A stretch of DNA of 64,000 nt from Planctomycetota bacterium (GTDB lineage: Bacteria; Planctomycetota; UBA1135; UBA2386), in assembly GCA_016794565.1 (NCBI GenBank), contig JAEUHQ010000082.1, forward strand, positions 1 through 64,000, in the 5' to 3' direction. The notes beneath the pieces are model-generated. The model did no database searches, was not told where the DNA came from, and worked only from the letters and a program-made list of their open reading frames with translations. Numbering within the stretch: position 1 is the stretch's first letter; the number at the start of each line of letters is the position of its first letter. Shown here one piece after another: positions 27,397-36,210 of this stretch. Made by a program: the position numbers and the translations under genes.

Positions 27397-28548
27397 TCAG
27401 GCGTTCGAGGGGCGACCGGCGGCGATGTCCTCGGCCGGGCTCGGGCCGCCGAGCGGTGCCGACGGCATGCCCAGGTGATGGACGGCTCGCTGCACGAAGT
27501 CCTGCAGCTTCTCGAAGCTCGCGGCCGTGACGACGAGTGGCTTCATGATCTGCGCCGCGGGCCGCAACAGGTTGCGCGACGCGAACAGGTGGTAGGCGAG
27601 CGAGACGTCCTTCGGCGCGAAGGCATCGCCGAGACACTTCGTGAGCACTTCCTGCACGTTCCACGTGTCGGGCGTGCCCGTGAGCGCGAGTTCGGCGCGG
27701 CGCACGATAGCGTGGTCGAGCACGACGGACTCGAGGAGCGACGCGAGCATGACCACGGCGAGCCGGTGGTCCTTCGCGGCGACCGCGCGGTCGAACGTGC
27801 CGAGATCGAGCGACACCAGGGACCGCAGTCGCGGATCGCGCAGGTGCTGCGACGACACGAGCGGCGGAGCAGCCGTTGCTGGCGCTGCCGACTGGAAGCC
27901 GATGCCGGCCTGCGGGCCGGGCATGCCGAACGTGGCGCCCGTCGCGAGCGGTGCCGGGTCCTGCTCGTAGGTCTCGTCCGGCGGCGCAGCGGAGTTCGGG
28001 TCGAGCCCGGGCAGCGTGATGCCGGCGCTGGCGAGCCCGGCGCTCGGCGGGCGGATCTTCTGCCGCTGGCTCACGTCGCCGAACAGCTTGTGCTGGAGAC
28101 GCGAGAGCACTCCGCGCGCGGCTTCGGACACCACGGGCGACATGCGGGGCAACGGCAGTTCGACGAGCGGCTTCTCCGCGAGTTCGACCGCCCAGTCGGC
28201 GAGCACCTGCATCTTCTTCTGCAGCCACTGCCGCTCGTCCGCGGCGACGACTTGTTCGCCCTTCAGGCGGAGATCGATCCACTCGATGCTGCGGCGGCAG
28301 CACGCCACGAGGAGACCCTGGTCCGCGGTGGACAGATCGAGATCGACCTGTTCCTGGTAGGCACTGACACAGCGCTGCAGGTAGTCGCGGAGACGACGCG
28401 CGTCCCCGTAGAGCCGCGTCAGGTCCGACGTGCCCGCGCCGACGCGCTGCGACTGCTCGAGACGGTGCGAAGCGAGATGCTCCAGCGTCAGCTTCGTCGC
28501 TTCCAGGAAGCAGACGGCGACGACCTTCTTCACCTGGAACGCTGGCAT
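27397..28548 (-). CDS. Hypothetical cytoplasmic protein
   Basis: 383 residues without signal peptide or membrane helix. Residues 1-165 are helical and charged, residues 166-225 are a Pro/Ala/Gly linker, and 226-350 are again helical with a well-spaced Leu/Ala pattern (AVVMLASLLESVVLDHAIVRRAELAL). The two helical parts look like separate domains. It precedes the phosphoesterase gene on the same strand and diverges from glcD. Not recognised. Confidence 0.75.
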   Translation of the reverse strand: MPAFQVKKVVAVCFLEATKLTLEHLASHRLEQSQRVGAGTSDLTRLYGDARRLRDYLQRCVSAYQEQVDLDLSTADQGLLVACCRRSIEWIDLRLKGEQVVAADERQWLQKKMQVLADWAVELAEKPLVELPLPRMSPVVSEAARGVLSRLQHKLFGDVSQRQKIRPPSAGLASAGITLPGLDPNSAAPPDETYEQDPAPLATGATFGMPGPQAGIGFQSAAPATAAPPLVSSQHLRDPRLRSLVSLDLGTFDRAVAAKDHRLAVVMLASLLESVVLDHAIVRRAELALTGTPDTWNVQEVLTKCLGDAFAPKDVSLAYHLFASRNLLRPAAQIMKPLVVTAASFEKLQDFVQRAVHHLGMPSAPLGGPSPAEDIAAGRPSNA

Positions 28549-28599
28549 CGGAGTCGGAATCGGCTACCCGGCGAACCGAACTGAAAGCGAGCACCTGGC

Positions 28600-30072
28600 A
28601 TGGCTATGCTCGCGCGCCGAATGCGGCCCCTCGAACGCTCGTTGGTCCGGCTGCTCGGGCGCGAGCGGGTCCTGCACTCGCCGGACGCCCTGTTGGCATG
28701 GGAGTGTGACGGGTTCACCGTGCACCGACGCCGTCCCCGCGCCGTCGTGTTGCCGGAATCGACGGACGAAGTGCAGGCCGTCGTGCGCGCACTGCACGAC
28801 GCCAGCGTGCCGTTCGTCCCGCGCGGCGCCGGCACATGCCTCTCCGGCGGGCCGACCGCGAACGCCGACGCCGTGGTCGTCGATCTCGCCCGCATGCGGA
28901 AGGTGTTGCAGATCTCGACAGAGGATCTGTTCGCAGTCGTGCAGCCGGGGGTCGTCAACCTCGACCTCACCGCCGCAGTCCATCACCTCGGACTCCACTA
29001 CGCGCCCGATCCGAGCAGCCAGTCGGTGTGCACCATCGGCGGCAACTTCGCGGAGAACAGCGGCGGCCCCCACTGCTTCAAGTACGGCATGACGGTCGAC
29101 CACGTCCTCGGCGCTCTGGTCGTCCTGCCCGACGGCTCGCTGGCGCGCCTCGGGGATGCGGCCGGGGCTCGTGCGCCGCACGGCCTCGATCTCACCGGAC
29201 TGTTCTGCGGCAGCGAAGGAACGTTCGCGATCGCGACGGAGATCACGGTCCGCCTGTGCCGCGACCAGGAGGCGGTGCGCACGCTGCTCGCGTCGTTCCC
29301 GACGATGGCCGCCGCGTGTCGCACGGTGAGCGATGTCGTCGCCGCGGGTCTCCTGCCCGCCGCGCTCGAGATCCTCGACCAGGCGACGATCCGCGCCGTC
29401 GAAGCCTCGGTGTACCGCGCTGGCTATCCGGCAGACGCCGCGGCCGTGCTTTTGGTCGAACTCGACGGTCCAACGGAGGTCGTCGCGGAAGAGGCGGCGG
29501 AGGTGATGGCCGTGTTCGCCCGGCACGGCGCACTGCATCGTGAAGAGGCTTCGAGCCCGGCGGATCGGAAGAGGCTCTGGAAGGGCCGCAAGGGCGCTTT
29601 CGGTGCGATGGGCCGACTGAACACCGATCTCTACGTGCTCGACGGCGTCGTGCCGCGGACCCGGCTCGAGGAGGCGCTCGAACGCATCGCGGCGATCGGC
29701 CGGAAGCACGGCGTCGTACTCACCAACGTCTTCCACGCCGGCGACGGCAACCTGCATCCGAACATCAGCTTCGACGGTCGCGACGCGGATCAGACCGCCC
29801 GCACGATCGCGGCGGGCCGCGAGATCCTGCAGCTGTGCGTCGATCTCGGCGGGAGCGTGACCGGTGAACACGGCATCGGCAGCGAGAAACTCGAGCACGT
29901 CGCGATGATGTACGGCCCTGCCGACCTCGACGTGATGGCCCGCGTGCGGCGCGCATGGAACCCGCGCGACCTCTGCAATCCGGGCAAGGTGCTGCCGCAG
30001 CGCTCGTCGTGTGCAGAAGTCGCGAAGTGGCCGCAGATGGTCGCGCGAGTGCTCGACGAGGAACACGGATGA
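28600..30072 (+). CDS. glcD: Glycolate oxidase subunit GlcD (FAD-linked oxidase)
   Basis: 490 residues. FAD-binding PCMH domain with PRGAGTCLSGGPTAN (about 76-90) and a second contact region GGNFAENSGGPHCFKYG (about 148-164); the C-terminal oxidase domain ends with GEHGIGSEKLE. With the two following genes it forms a membrane-associated complex oxidising glycolate (or a similar 2-hydroxy acid) to the 2-oxo acid. An ATG at 28621 is also possible: TATGCT at 28605-28610 looks like a -10 box and the conserved sequence begins after it. Overlaps glcE by four bases. Confidence 0.93.
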   Translation: MAMLARRMRPLERSLVRLLGRERVLHSPDALLAWECDGFTVHRRRPRAVVLPESTDEVQAVVRALHDASVPFVPRGAGTCLSGGPTANADAVVVDLARMRKVLQISTEDLFAVVQPGVVNLDLTAAVHHLGLHYAPDPSSQSVCTIGGNFAENSGGPHCFKYGMTVDHVLGALVVLPDGSLARLGDAAGARAPHGLDLTGLFCGSEGTFAIATEITVRLCRDQEAVRTLLASFPTMAAACRTVSDVVAAGLLPAALEILDQATIRAVEASVYRAGYPADAAAVLLVELDGPTEVVAEEAAEVMAVFARHGALHREEASSPADRKRLWKGRKGAFGAMGRLNTDLYVLDGVVPRTRLEEALERIAAIGRKHGVVLTNVFHAGDGNLHPNISFDGRDADQTARTIAAGREILQLCVDLGGSVTGEHGIGSEKLEHVAMMYGPADLDVMARVRRAWNPRDLCNPGKVLPQRSSCAEVAKWPQMVARVLDEEHG

Positions 30073-31109
30073 ACGGCGTCGCTCGTCCAGCCAACGCCGC
30101 GGAGCTCGCGGAACTGCTGCGCAGCAAGAGCGGCCCGGTGCGCCTTCGCGGCAACGGCAGCCGCGCCGACCGAGTGCCGCCGGCCGCAACAGGCACCATC
30201 GCGATCGAGTTGCGCAACCTCGCGACGATCGACCGCCTCGACGCCGCGGACTTCACGTGCTCGGTCGACGCAGGACTCGATCGATCGACTCTCGACGACG
30301 AGCTCGCGGCACGCGGCGTCGAGCTGCCGTGCGCGGGAGCCGGCACTCTCGGCGGCCTGTTCGCGAGCGACCCGATCGGCGCCACCATGTTCGGCGGTGC
30401 GTCCCCGAGGAGCCTGCTCCTCGGGCTCGAAGGCGTACTCGCGGACGGCACCCGGTTCCGGAGCGGAGCGCGCGTGGTGAAGAGCGTCGCCGGCTTCGAT
30501 GTGCATCGCTTGCTGGTCGGAAGCCATGGGACGCTGTTCGCGGCGACGAGGCTTCACTTGCGACTGCGGGCCCGGCCGCGCGCGGCGGCATGGTTCCGCA
30601 ACGACGCCCTCGACGAAGCGGGCGCGAGAACGCTGTTCGTGGCGCTGCGCGGCCTCGCCGTGCCCCCGGCGGCACTGCATTGGCGCCGCGACGCGCGAGG
30701 CCACACCGTCGCCGGGTGCATCGCGGGGCGCGCGAACCACGTCGCCGCGACGATGCGCGCGCACCATCTTCGCGAAGGCGCTCCGTTCGTCGATCTACAC
30801 CTGCAGCGGACGCCCGGCGGCGAAGTGCTCGGCGGCATCGTGCTGCCGAGCCGGGTGCCGGCGCTGCTCGCGGCCGCGCCGCCGGACGCGCCGTTCCTCG
30901 TCCACGGCGGCGGCCGCTTCGAGATCGGGCTGTCGTCGCCGGCGGAGAGCGACGCCTTCGTGGCCGCCGCGCCGCGTGTGCCCTGCGAAGCCTGCATCCT
31001 GCTCGGCGAGCCGGCGCGCCGCCGACGCGGGACACCGATCGACCCGGGTCAGTCCCGGATCGCCGCCGAACTGAAACGAGCGCTCGACCCCGATGGCATC
31101 CTCGTGTGA
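30069..31109 (+). CDS. glcE: Glycolate oxidase subunit GlcE
   Basis: 346 residues; the smaller FAD-binding subunit. The PCMH-type N-terminal half shows VRLRGNGSRAD, TCSVDAGLDRSTLDDEL and GAGTLGGLFASDP, then the GARVVKSVAGFDVHRL motif typical of GlcE. The C-terminal substrate-domain half is more divergent. ATG 30069 overlaps the glcD stop (ATGA), and the 3' end overlaps glcF by 17 bases, so translation of the three subunits is coupled. Confidence 0.92.
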   Translation: MNGVARPANAAELAELLRSKSGPVRLRGNGSRADRVPPAATGTIAIELRNLATIDRLDAADFTCSVDAGLDRSTLDDELAARGVELPCAGAGTLGGLFASDPIGATMFGGASPRSLLLGLEGVLADGTRFRSGARVVKSVAGFDVHRLLVGSHGTLFAATRLHLRLRARPRAAAWFRNDALDEAGARTLFVALRGLAVPPAALHWRRDARGHTVAGCIAGRANHVAATMRAHHLREGAPFVDLHLQRTPGGEVLGGIVLPSRVPALLAAAPPDAPFLVHGGGRFEIGLSSPAESDAFVAAAPRVPCEACILLGEPARRRRGTPIDPGQSRIAAELKRALDPDGILV

Positions 31110-32337
31110 CCCGCGCGACCCCGCCGCCGCAGCGCTCGCACGCTCCCTCGACTGCGTGCACTGCGGACTGTGCCTGCCGGCGTGCCCGACGCACCGCGTG
31201 CTCGGCGTCGAAGCCGACTCGCCGCGCGGCCGGGTCTACCTGATGCGGGCCCTGTTCGAAGGGCGCGTCGAGGATCCGAACGCGATCCGGCCGTTCCTCG
31301 ACCGATGCCTCGACTGCCGCGCGTGCGAGACGGCGTGTCCGTCCGGCGTCCGCTACGGCGAACTGCTGGAGACGACGCGCGCCGAACTGCGCCGGACCAC
31401 CCGGGACCGCGGAGCCGCACCTCGCATCGCGCGCTTCCTTCTCAGGCACGTGGTTGCGCATCGAAGCCGGCTGCGCGCCGCCTTCTGGCTCGCGGCGCTC
31501 GGCGAACGGCTCGGTGCCCGCTGGCTGCTGCCGAAGTCGATCGCACGACTGGCGCCGCCGGTGCCGCCTCGCCGCGAGCGCGAGCCGTTGCCGCCGGGAC
31601 TGCACCGACCGCCGCCCGGCGTCGCGCGCCGCGACGTGCGTGTGGCGTTGTTCACGGGCTGTGTGATGGAACAGATGTTCGGCCGCGTGAATCGCGCGAC
31701 GCTGCGCCTCCTGCTGGCGAACGGCTTCGACGTCGTCGTGCCCGACCCGCAACGCTGCTGCGGCGCGCTGCTCGTGCACGCCGGTGAACCCGAACCGGCT
31801 CGCACGCTGGCCGAAGCGAACGTGCGCGCGTTCGGCGACGCCGACGTGGTGGTGGTCAACTCGGCCGGCTGCGGGTGCACCCTGCGCGAGTACGGGCACC
31901 TGGTCGGCACCGATGCCGCAGCGACGTTCGCGGCGAAGTGCCGCGACGTGAGCGAGTTCCTCGCGGCGGTCGGTCTGTCCGCGACGCCGGCGCAGCGGAG
32001 CGTGCGCGTGGCCTACGACGACCCGTGCCACCTGTGCCACGGCCAGGGAGTCCGGCAGGCGCCGCGGGATCTTCTCGGGCAGGTCCCGGGGCTCGAACTC
32101 GTTCCGCACTCGGCGCCCGAGGATTGCTGCGGTTCCGCCGGCATCTACAACCTGCTCCAGACCGAACTCGCCGCCGCGATCGGGCGTCGGAAAGCGGAGA
32201 GCCTGCGCGACGCCGGCGTGGATGTCGTCGCGACCGGCAATCCGGGATGCATGCTGCAGATCGACAGCCACCTGCGGGCAATAGGCCACCCTCGGCCCGT
32301 CCTTCACACCGTCGAGCTGCTGCTGCCTCCCGAATGA
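31093..32337 (+). CDS. glcF: Glycolate oxidase iron-sulfur subunit GlcF
   Basis: 414 residues. Two ferredoxin-type 4Fe-4S sets: CVHCGLCLPACP (C21, C24, C27, C31) and CLDCRACETACP (C72, C75, C78, C82). Two cysteine-rich CCG domains follow, with QRCCGALLVHAGE and later EDCCGSAGIYN, as in GlcF and heterodisulfide reductase B. The subunit carries electrons from GlcD/GlcE to the membrane quinone pool. The next gene overlaps by four bases. Confidence 0.95.
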   Translation: MASSCDPRDPAAAALARSLDCVHCGLCLPACPTHRVLGVEADSPRGRVYLMRALFEGRVEDPNAIRPFLDRCLDCRACETACPSGVRYGELLETTRAELRRTTRDRGAAPRIARFLLRHVVAHRSRLRAAFWLAALGERLGARWLLPKSIARLAPPVPPRREREPLPPGLHRPPPGVARRDVRVALFTGCVMEQMFGRVNRATLRLLLANGFDVVVPDPQRCCGALLVHAGEPEPARTLAEANVRAFGDADVVVVNSAGCGCTLREYGHLVGTDAAATFAAKCRDVSEFLAAVGLSATPAQRSVRVAYDDPCHLCHGQGVRQAPRDLLGQVPGLELVPHSAPEDCCGSAGIYNLLQTELAAAIGRRKAESLRDAGVDVVATGNPGCMLQIDSHLRAIGHPRPVLHTVELLLPPE

Positions 32338-33197
32338 ACCGCGCCGTCCCCGCCGCCATCGTCTGCAGTCTCGTCGCGATCGGGGGTACTGCGTGGGCGA
32401 TGCTGGCGCCGGGCACCGAAGACGGCATCGCCGCGTCGCGCACGTCCGCGCCGAACCGCGCCGGCACGGAAGAGCACCCGATTGCCGCGACGTTGCGTGC
32501 CGCGCGCCGCACGTGCACCGTGGCCGCGCTCGACGAAGTCGTGCAGGACCTCCGCGATCGGGCGCGGACGACGAACGAAGCGAGTTCGTGGCAGCTGCTC
32601 GCCGAGGCACTTCTCGAGCGCGCGCAGATGCGTTCGCACCGGCGCGGCATCGTGGTCGGCACGCCGCTGCACGATCGCCTGCCACCGGAACTGCAAGCCG
32701 ACCTCGACTCGGGCCTCGAGGCGGTTGCCATGGCGCGGCAGCTCGGCGACGACGACGGCGATCTCTTCCGGGTGGAAGCAGGCCTTCTCGGCCAGCGCAT
32801 CACCGGCATCGGCACCGCCCTGCAGTGGAACGAACGGATCCAAGAAGCACTGGCGCAGGCTGTCGCGCGCGCGAAGGACGATCCACGCCTCGGCGTCGCA
32901 CTCGGACTGCGCAAGCTGCTGGCCCCGAAGCTGCTCGGCCACGATCCGGCGGGTGCCCTCGTGCACTTCGAGTTCGCCGCGGAGCACCTGCCCGACGACG
33001 AACGTCCGGCGGTCCTGGCGGCGATGGCGAACTGGCTTCAGAAGCGGCGTCAGCAGGCGATCGCGTGGCTCGAACGAGCCGTGGCACGCAACCCGGACAA
33101 CGTGTTCGCGCGCGTCGTGCTCGCGCGCCTGCGCCGCGACGAACCCGATCCGTTCGGTCGCGACGTCACCGACGCGGAGGCCGTCGCCGCGAAGTGA
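32334..33197 (+). CDS. TPR-containing exported or membrane-anchored protein
   Basis: 287 residues. The N-terminal hydrophobic helix (about 5-24) can be a signal peptide or anchor. The rest is helical with TPR-like pairs, most clearly in the last 100 residues (LVHFEFAAEHLPDDERP, AIAWLERAVARNPDNVFA). ATG 32334 overlaps the glcF stop, which ties it to the glycolate oxidase operon; whether it works with that complex is unknown. Confidence 0.8.
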   Translation: MNRAVPAAIVCSLVAIGGTAWAMLAPGTEDGIAASRTSAPNRAGTEEHPIAATLRAARRTCTVAALDEVVQDLRDRARTTNEASSWQLLAEALLERAQMRSHRRGIVVGTPLHDRLPPELQADLDSGLEAVAMARQLGDDDGDLFRVEAGLLGQRITGIGTALQWNERIQEALAQAVARAKDDPRLGVALGLRKLLAPKLLGHDPAGALVHFEFAAEHLPDDERPAVLAAMANWLQKRRQQAIAWLERAVARNPDNVFARVVLARLRRDEPDPFGRDVTDAEAVAAK

Positions 33198-33221
33198 TCG
33201 CCGGGCAGCGGCAGGGCGCGA

Positions 33222-34313
33222 TCAACGGGCGGCGGAAGTGGACCGTGCGCCGCCGAGCAGGTGGTTCAGCGTCGGCGAACCCGCGGATGCCGAGAGGGAA
33301 TCCGCGGGCGCCGCCGGCGCCACCGAGCCGGTGCGCTCCGCACCCGCCTCCGCGGAGCGCTTGCGCAACTCGCGGAGGAGCGCGCGGATCTCACGCATCT
33401 CGGCGCGCATCTCGTCGATCATGGCGCGGACGTCGTCGTCCTCGGCCTGCTCACTCGCCTTCGCGGCACGCTTGCGGACCACGATCGCTTCGCCATCGTC
33501 GTGCATGAGCCGTTCGGCGATCGCCCGACCTTCGACTGCACGACGGTGCGCGTCTTCCTGCGCGCGGTTCACGTGTTCGGCCGCCGCGGTCTCGCGCAGC
33601 GAGACGGCCTTCCGCTCGAGTTCCACCCGCGCCTCTTCCAGCCTGGCGCGATCGACATCGAACTTCGCCTTCGCGAGTTCGAGTTCGCGCATGCGCGCGT
33701 CCGGACCGACCACGAAGGCCCGAGTCCGCGGCGACACCGCCGTCGGGGCCTCCGCCGGCATCGGAGCCTCGAGCGATTCCGGTGCCGCGGGCGCCTTGGC
33801 CCCCATCATCGGCCGGAGCCGCCTCGGCGCAGACGGTGCGATGGGCGTCGGAGGTGCGGGCGCGACCTCGACCACCGCGACTCCACCCGCATCGTCGCTC
33901 TCCATGGTCATCACCCGAGTCCCCTGCTCGCGGGCCTCGTCCGCCGCGCGCACCTTGTAGAGCGACCCGACCGGCGGAAGCGCCGAACCGCCACGAGCGC
34001 CGCCGAGTCCACGCACAACGCCGGGGCGCTGGCCAGCCCTCTCCTGTTGCGCGAGCTGCTCGGCGATCGCGCGCAACTTCGCTTCGGCGTCCGCGCGCTG
34101 CTCCTCCGTGAGGTCGCCCGACGCAAGGATCTCGATGACCTTCTTCAGTCGCGCCGTGGCGCTCGGCGGCTTCGGCGCCGGGGACGGATCCTGCGCGGTC
34201 TCGATCGTGGTCACGGTCGACGGGCCGACGATGGTCGCGCTCTGGGCCGACAACGTGGCTGCCAGGGCGACGGCGCCCACGAAAGGAACGAACTTCGACA
34301 CGATCGCTTTCAT
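33222..34313 (-). CDS. Secreted coiled-coil protein of the BlaI/M56 operon
   Basis: 363 residues, signal peptide ending in LSAQS (about residue 24). A first helical part (55-90) is followed by a Pro/Ala-rich linker (120-190), then a long heptad-patterned coiled coil of about 120 residues (ELELAKAKFDVDRARLEEAR, then ERKAVSLRETAAAEHVNRA). ATG 34313 is chosen for the signal peptide. It starts 17 nt after the stop of the M56 peptidase gene and is probably co-expressed with it. It may be the envelope target or adaptor of that system; this is inference from position only. Confidence 0.8.
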   Translation of the reverse strand: MKAIVSKFVPFVGAVALAATLSAQSATIVGPSTVTTIETAQDPSPAPKPPSATARLKKVIEILASGDLTEEQRADAEAKLRAIAEQLAQQERAGQRPGVVRGLGGARGGSALPPVGSLYKVRAADEAREQGTRVMTMESDDAGGVAVVEVAPAPPTPIAPSAPRRLRPMMGAKAPAAPESLEAPMPAEAPTAVSPRTRAFVVGPDARMRELELAKAKFDVDRARLEEARVELERKAVSLRETAAAEHVNRAQEDAHRRAVEGRAIAERLMHDDGEAIVVRKRAAKASEQAEDDDVRAMIDEMRAEMREIRALLRELRKRSAEAGAERTGSVAPAAPADSLSASAGSPTLNHLLGGARSTSAAR

Positions 34314-34330
34314 CACTGCTTCTCCTCGAT

Positions 34331-35653
34331 TCAACGGGCTTCGGATGGTGAACGCGCGAGTCGCGCATGCAGGCGCGTGCTCGTTCGTTCGAGGTGGTCG
34401 AGGCGGCGCTCCAGCGCTGCCATGAGTTCCCGGACATCGCCGACGGCCCGGGCACCGAGGTCCGCCCGCAAGCGCGCAGCCTCGTCGCGCAACATGGACC
34501 GCTCGATGTCGAGCGCCGCGATCGCCGCCGTGAGGGCCGACGGCGCCGGCGCCGCGGCCTCCGGGAACACGAACAACGGCGACTCCGGGGTGGCTCTCTC
34601 GTGGGTCCCGATGCCGGGGCCGGCGACGGTCAGCGCAACGAACGACGCAGCGCTCCAGGCCGCGGCCACGGCACGGCTCGGCGGTGCACAACGCCCCGCC
34701 TGCAACGCGGAGTGGACCCGTTCGCGCAGCGCCGCCGCGCGCGCCGCCATGCCCGGAGCAAACGCCACTTCGCGACTTCCCGGTCGCAGCCACTCCGCGA
34801 CATCGAGCAGGCAGCGGGCGACCGCCGTCGGACTCGAATGACCGGCGGCGATCGCATCGCACCGCAGTTCGACGAGGCGCGTCCACCGACGCCGCACCGC
34901 GACCGTCAGGATCTGCCACGGAAACGTGGCCTGGACCAGTGCGAGCCCCCAGGTCCACGCCGGGTCGCCGCGACGCAGGTGGGCCACTTCGTGCGCGAGC
35001 ATCGCACGCAGCGACTCGTCGGAGAGTTCGACGGCGCGTTCCGGGAGACAGATCTCCGGACGCATCCAGCCGAACGCGATCGGCGTCGCGATCACGGACG
35101 AAGTGCTGAGATGCGGCGACTGGTGCAGGCCGAGAGCACCAGCGACCTGAGCAGCCGTCGCGAGCACACGTGCGTCGGTCTCGGGCACGCGCGACGCCAG
35201 TGCAGCGCGAAGACGGCGGTGCAGGACGGCGAACCATGCGAGCCCGACGAGCGCAGCGAGCACCGCTGAGCCGACGACGGCAGGCGGCCACCAGTCACCG
35301 ACGAAGATCGACGGCGCAGCATCGGTCTCCGCGATGGAGCCGAGCAGCGCCGGCTGACCAGCAGCACTCGCCGCCGTGTCCCTCTCGACGAGTCCGACCG
35401 AGCCGAGAGCGCGCATCGACGCGGGGATCGGCACGGCAAGGCCGGCGACCCACGTTCCGCCGAGCACGAAGCACTGCAGCACGCTCGTGGGCAGCGCCAG
35501 CCAGAGTGCGAAGCGCGCGATCTGCTCCTGCAGAAGGACGGCGCGCTTTCCGAGCAGACTGCCGATCGCGAGAGCGGCCGCGAGTGCACACGTCGAATGC
35601 AGGGCGAACGTGCAGACCCAGTCGGCAGCCAGGGCCATTGCCGAGGTGCTCAT
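34331..35653 (-). CDS. BlaR1-like M56 family membrane metallopeptidase
   Basis: 440 residues. About four membrane helices: roughly 10-32, 46-75, 122-146 and 315-335. The zinc motif HEVAH (221-225) lies in the large cytoplasmic loop, preceded by ATPIAFGWMRPEICLP, which is typical of M56 proteins, and followed by the LVELRCDAIA segment with the likely third ligand. The C-terminal extracytoplasmic part is a short coiled coil and has no penicillin-binding domain, so the signal sensed is not obviously a beta-lactam. By family the peptidase would cleave or inactivate the BlaI repressor encoded just upstream, with which it overlaps by four bases. Confidence 0.92.
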   Translation of the reverse strand: MSTSAMALAADWVCTFALHSTCALAAALAIGSLLGKRAVLLQEQIARFALWLALPTSVLQCFVLGGTWVAGLAVPIPASMRALGSVGLVERDTAASAAGQPALLGSIAETDAAPSIFVGDWWPPAVVGSAVLAALVGLAWFAVLHRRLRAALASRVPETDARVLATAAQVAGALGLHQSPHLSTSSVIATPIAFGWMRPEICLPERAVELSDESLRAMLAHEVAHLRRGDPAWTWGLALVQATFPWQILTVAVRRRWTRLVELRCDAIAAGHSSPTAVARCLLDVAEWLRPGSREVAFAPGMAARAAALRERVHSALQAGRCAPPSRAVAAAWSAASFVALTVAGPGIGTHERATPESPLFVFPEAAAPAPSALTAAIAALDIERSMLRDEAARLRADLGARAVGDVRELMAALERRLDHLERTSTRLHARLARSPSEAR

Positions 35654-36042
35654 GGCTGCTCCTTCTTCTGGCGACGCTCGGCGTCCGCGACCTGACGCCG
35701 CAGGTCGTCGAGTTCGTCCAGTTCGATCTCACCCGCGCGCAGCAGGTGACTGACGAGGGCGAGCGGGTCGCCGTCGAAGAGGCGCGTGACCAGCTCGCCC
35801 ACCAGGTTCTTCTGGACCAGATCGGGATCGACCTTCGCGCGGTAGAGGAACTGACGGCCGTTCTCGCGGTGCGAGACGAGGCCCTTGTCCTCCATCTTGC
35901 GCAGCATCGTGGCGATCGTCGTCAGTGCGAGACGGCGATCGCGCAGCGCGCCATGAACTTCCGCGACCGACGATTCGCCGGCCTGCCAGAGCGACCGCAA
36001 GATCGCCAACTGCAACTCGCCGAGATTCCGGGGACCCTTCAT
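35650..36042 (-). CDS. BlaI/MecI/CopY-family transcriptional repressor
   Basis: 130 residues: a winged helix (about 5-75: LGELQLAILRSLWQAGESSV, ALTTIATMLRKMEDKGLV) and a C-terminal dimerisation helix pair. Such repressors sit as dimers on TACTAC/GTAGTA-type dyads and are removed when a partner M56 peptidase is activated. Two such dyads lie directly upstream, so the operon is very likely autoregulated. The ATG at 36042 coincides with the predicted transcription start, suggesting a leaderless mRNA. Confidence 0.95.
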   Translation of the reverse strand: MKGPRNLGELQLAILRSLWQAGESSVAEVHGALRDRRLALTTIATMLRKMEDKGLVSHRENGRQFLYRAKVDPDLVQKNLVGELVTRLFDGDPLALVSHLLRAGEIELDELDDLRRQVADAERRQKKEQP

Positions 36043-36048
36043 GGGGAC

Positions 36049-36076
36049 AATCTACTACCAGAGTAGTCGGCATCAA
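36049..36076 (-). promoter_or_regulatory. Promoter of the blaI operon
   Basis: TTGATG (36071-36076) as -35 and TAGATT (36049-36054) as -10, separated by 16 nt. Initiation about 7 nt on would be at or next to ATG 36042. Confidence 0.6.
36052..36066. promoter_or_regulatory. BlaI-type operator dyad 1
   Basis: CTACT-N5-AGTAG, matching the arms of known BlaI/MecI operators. It overlaps the -10 box of the blaI promoter, so binding should block initiation. Confidence 0.7.
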
Positions 36077-36091
36077 CTACTCCGGTAGTAG
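36077..36091. promoter_or_regulatory. BlaI-type operator dyad 2
   Basis: Second CTACT-N5-AGTAG dyad, centred 25 nt from the first and immediately upstream of the -35 box. The two could be occupied cooperatively by two repressor dimers. Confidence 0.7.
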
Positions 36092-36210
36092 AGGCTTCTT
36101 CCCGGAAAGGGGGCGGACAGGAAAAGAACCCGGAGCCCCCCACGGCCTTGCCGCTCGCGACCCGCAAGCCTCGCCGGCCCGGCCTTGCTACGTCGGCCCG
36201 CCTGTCGCGA

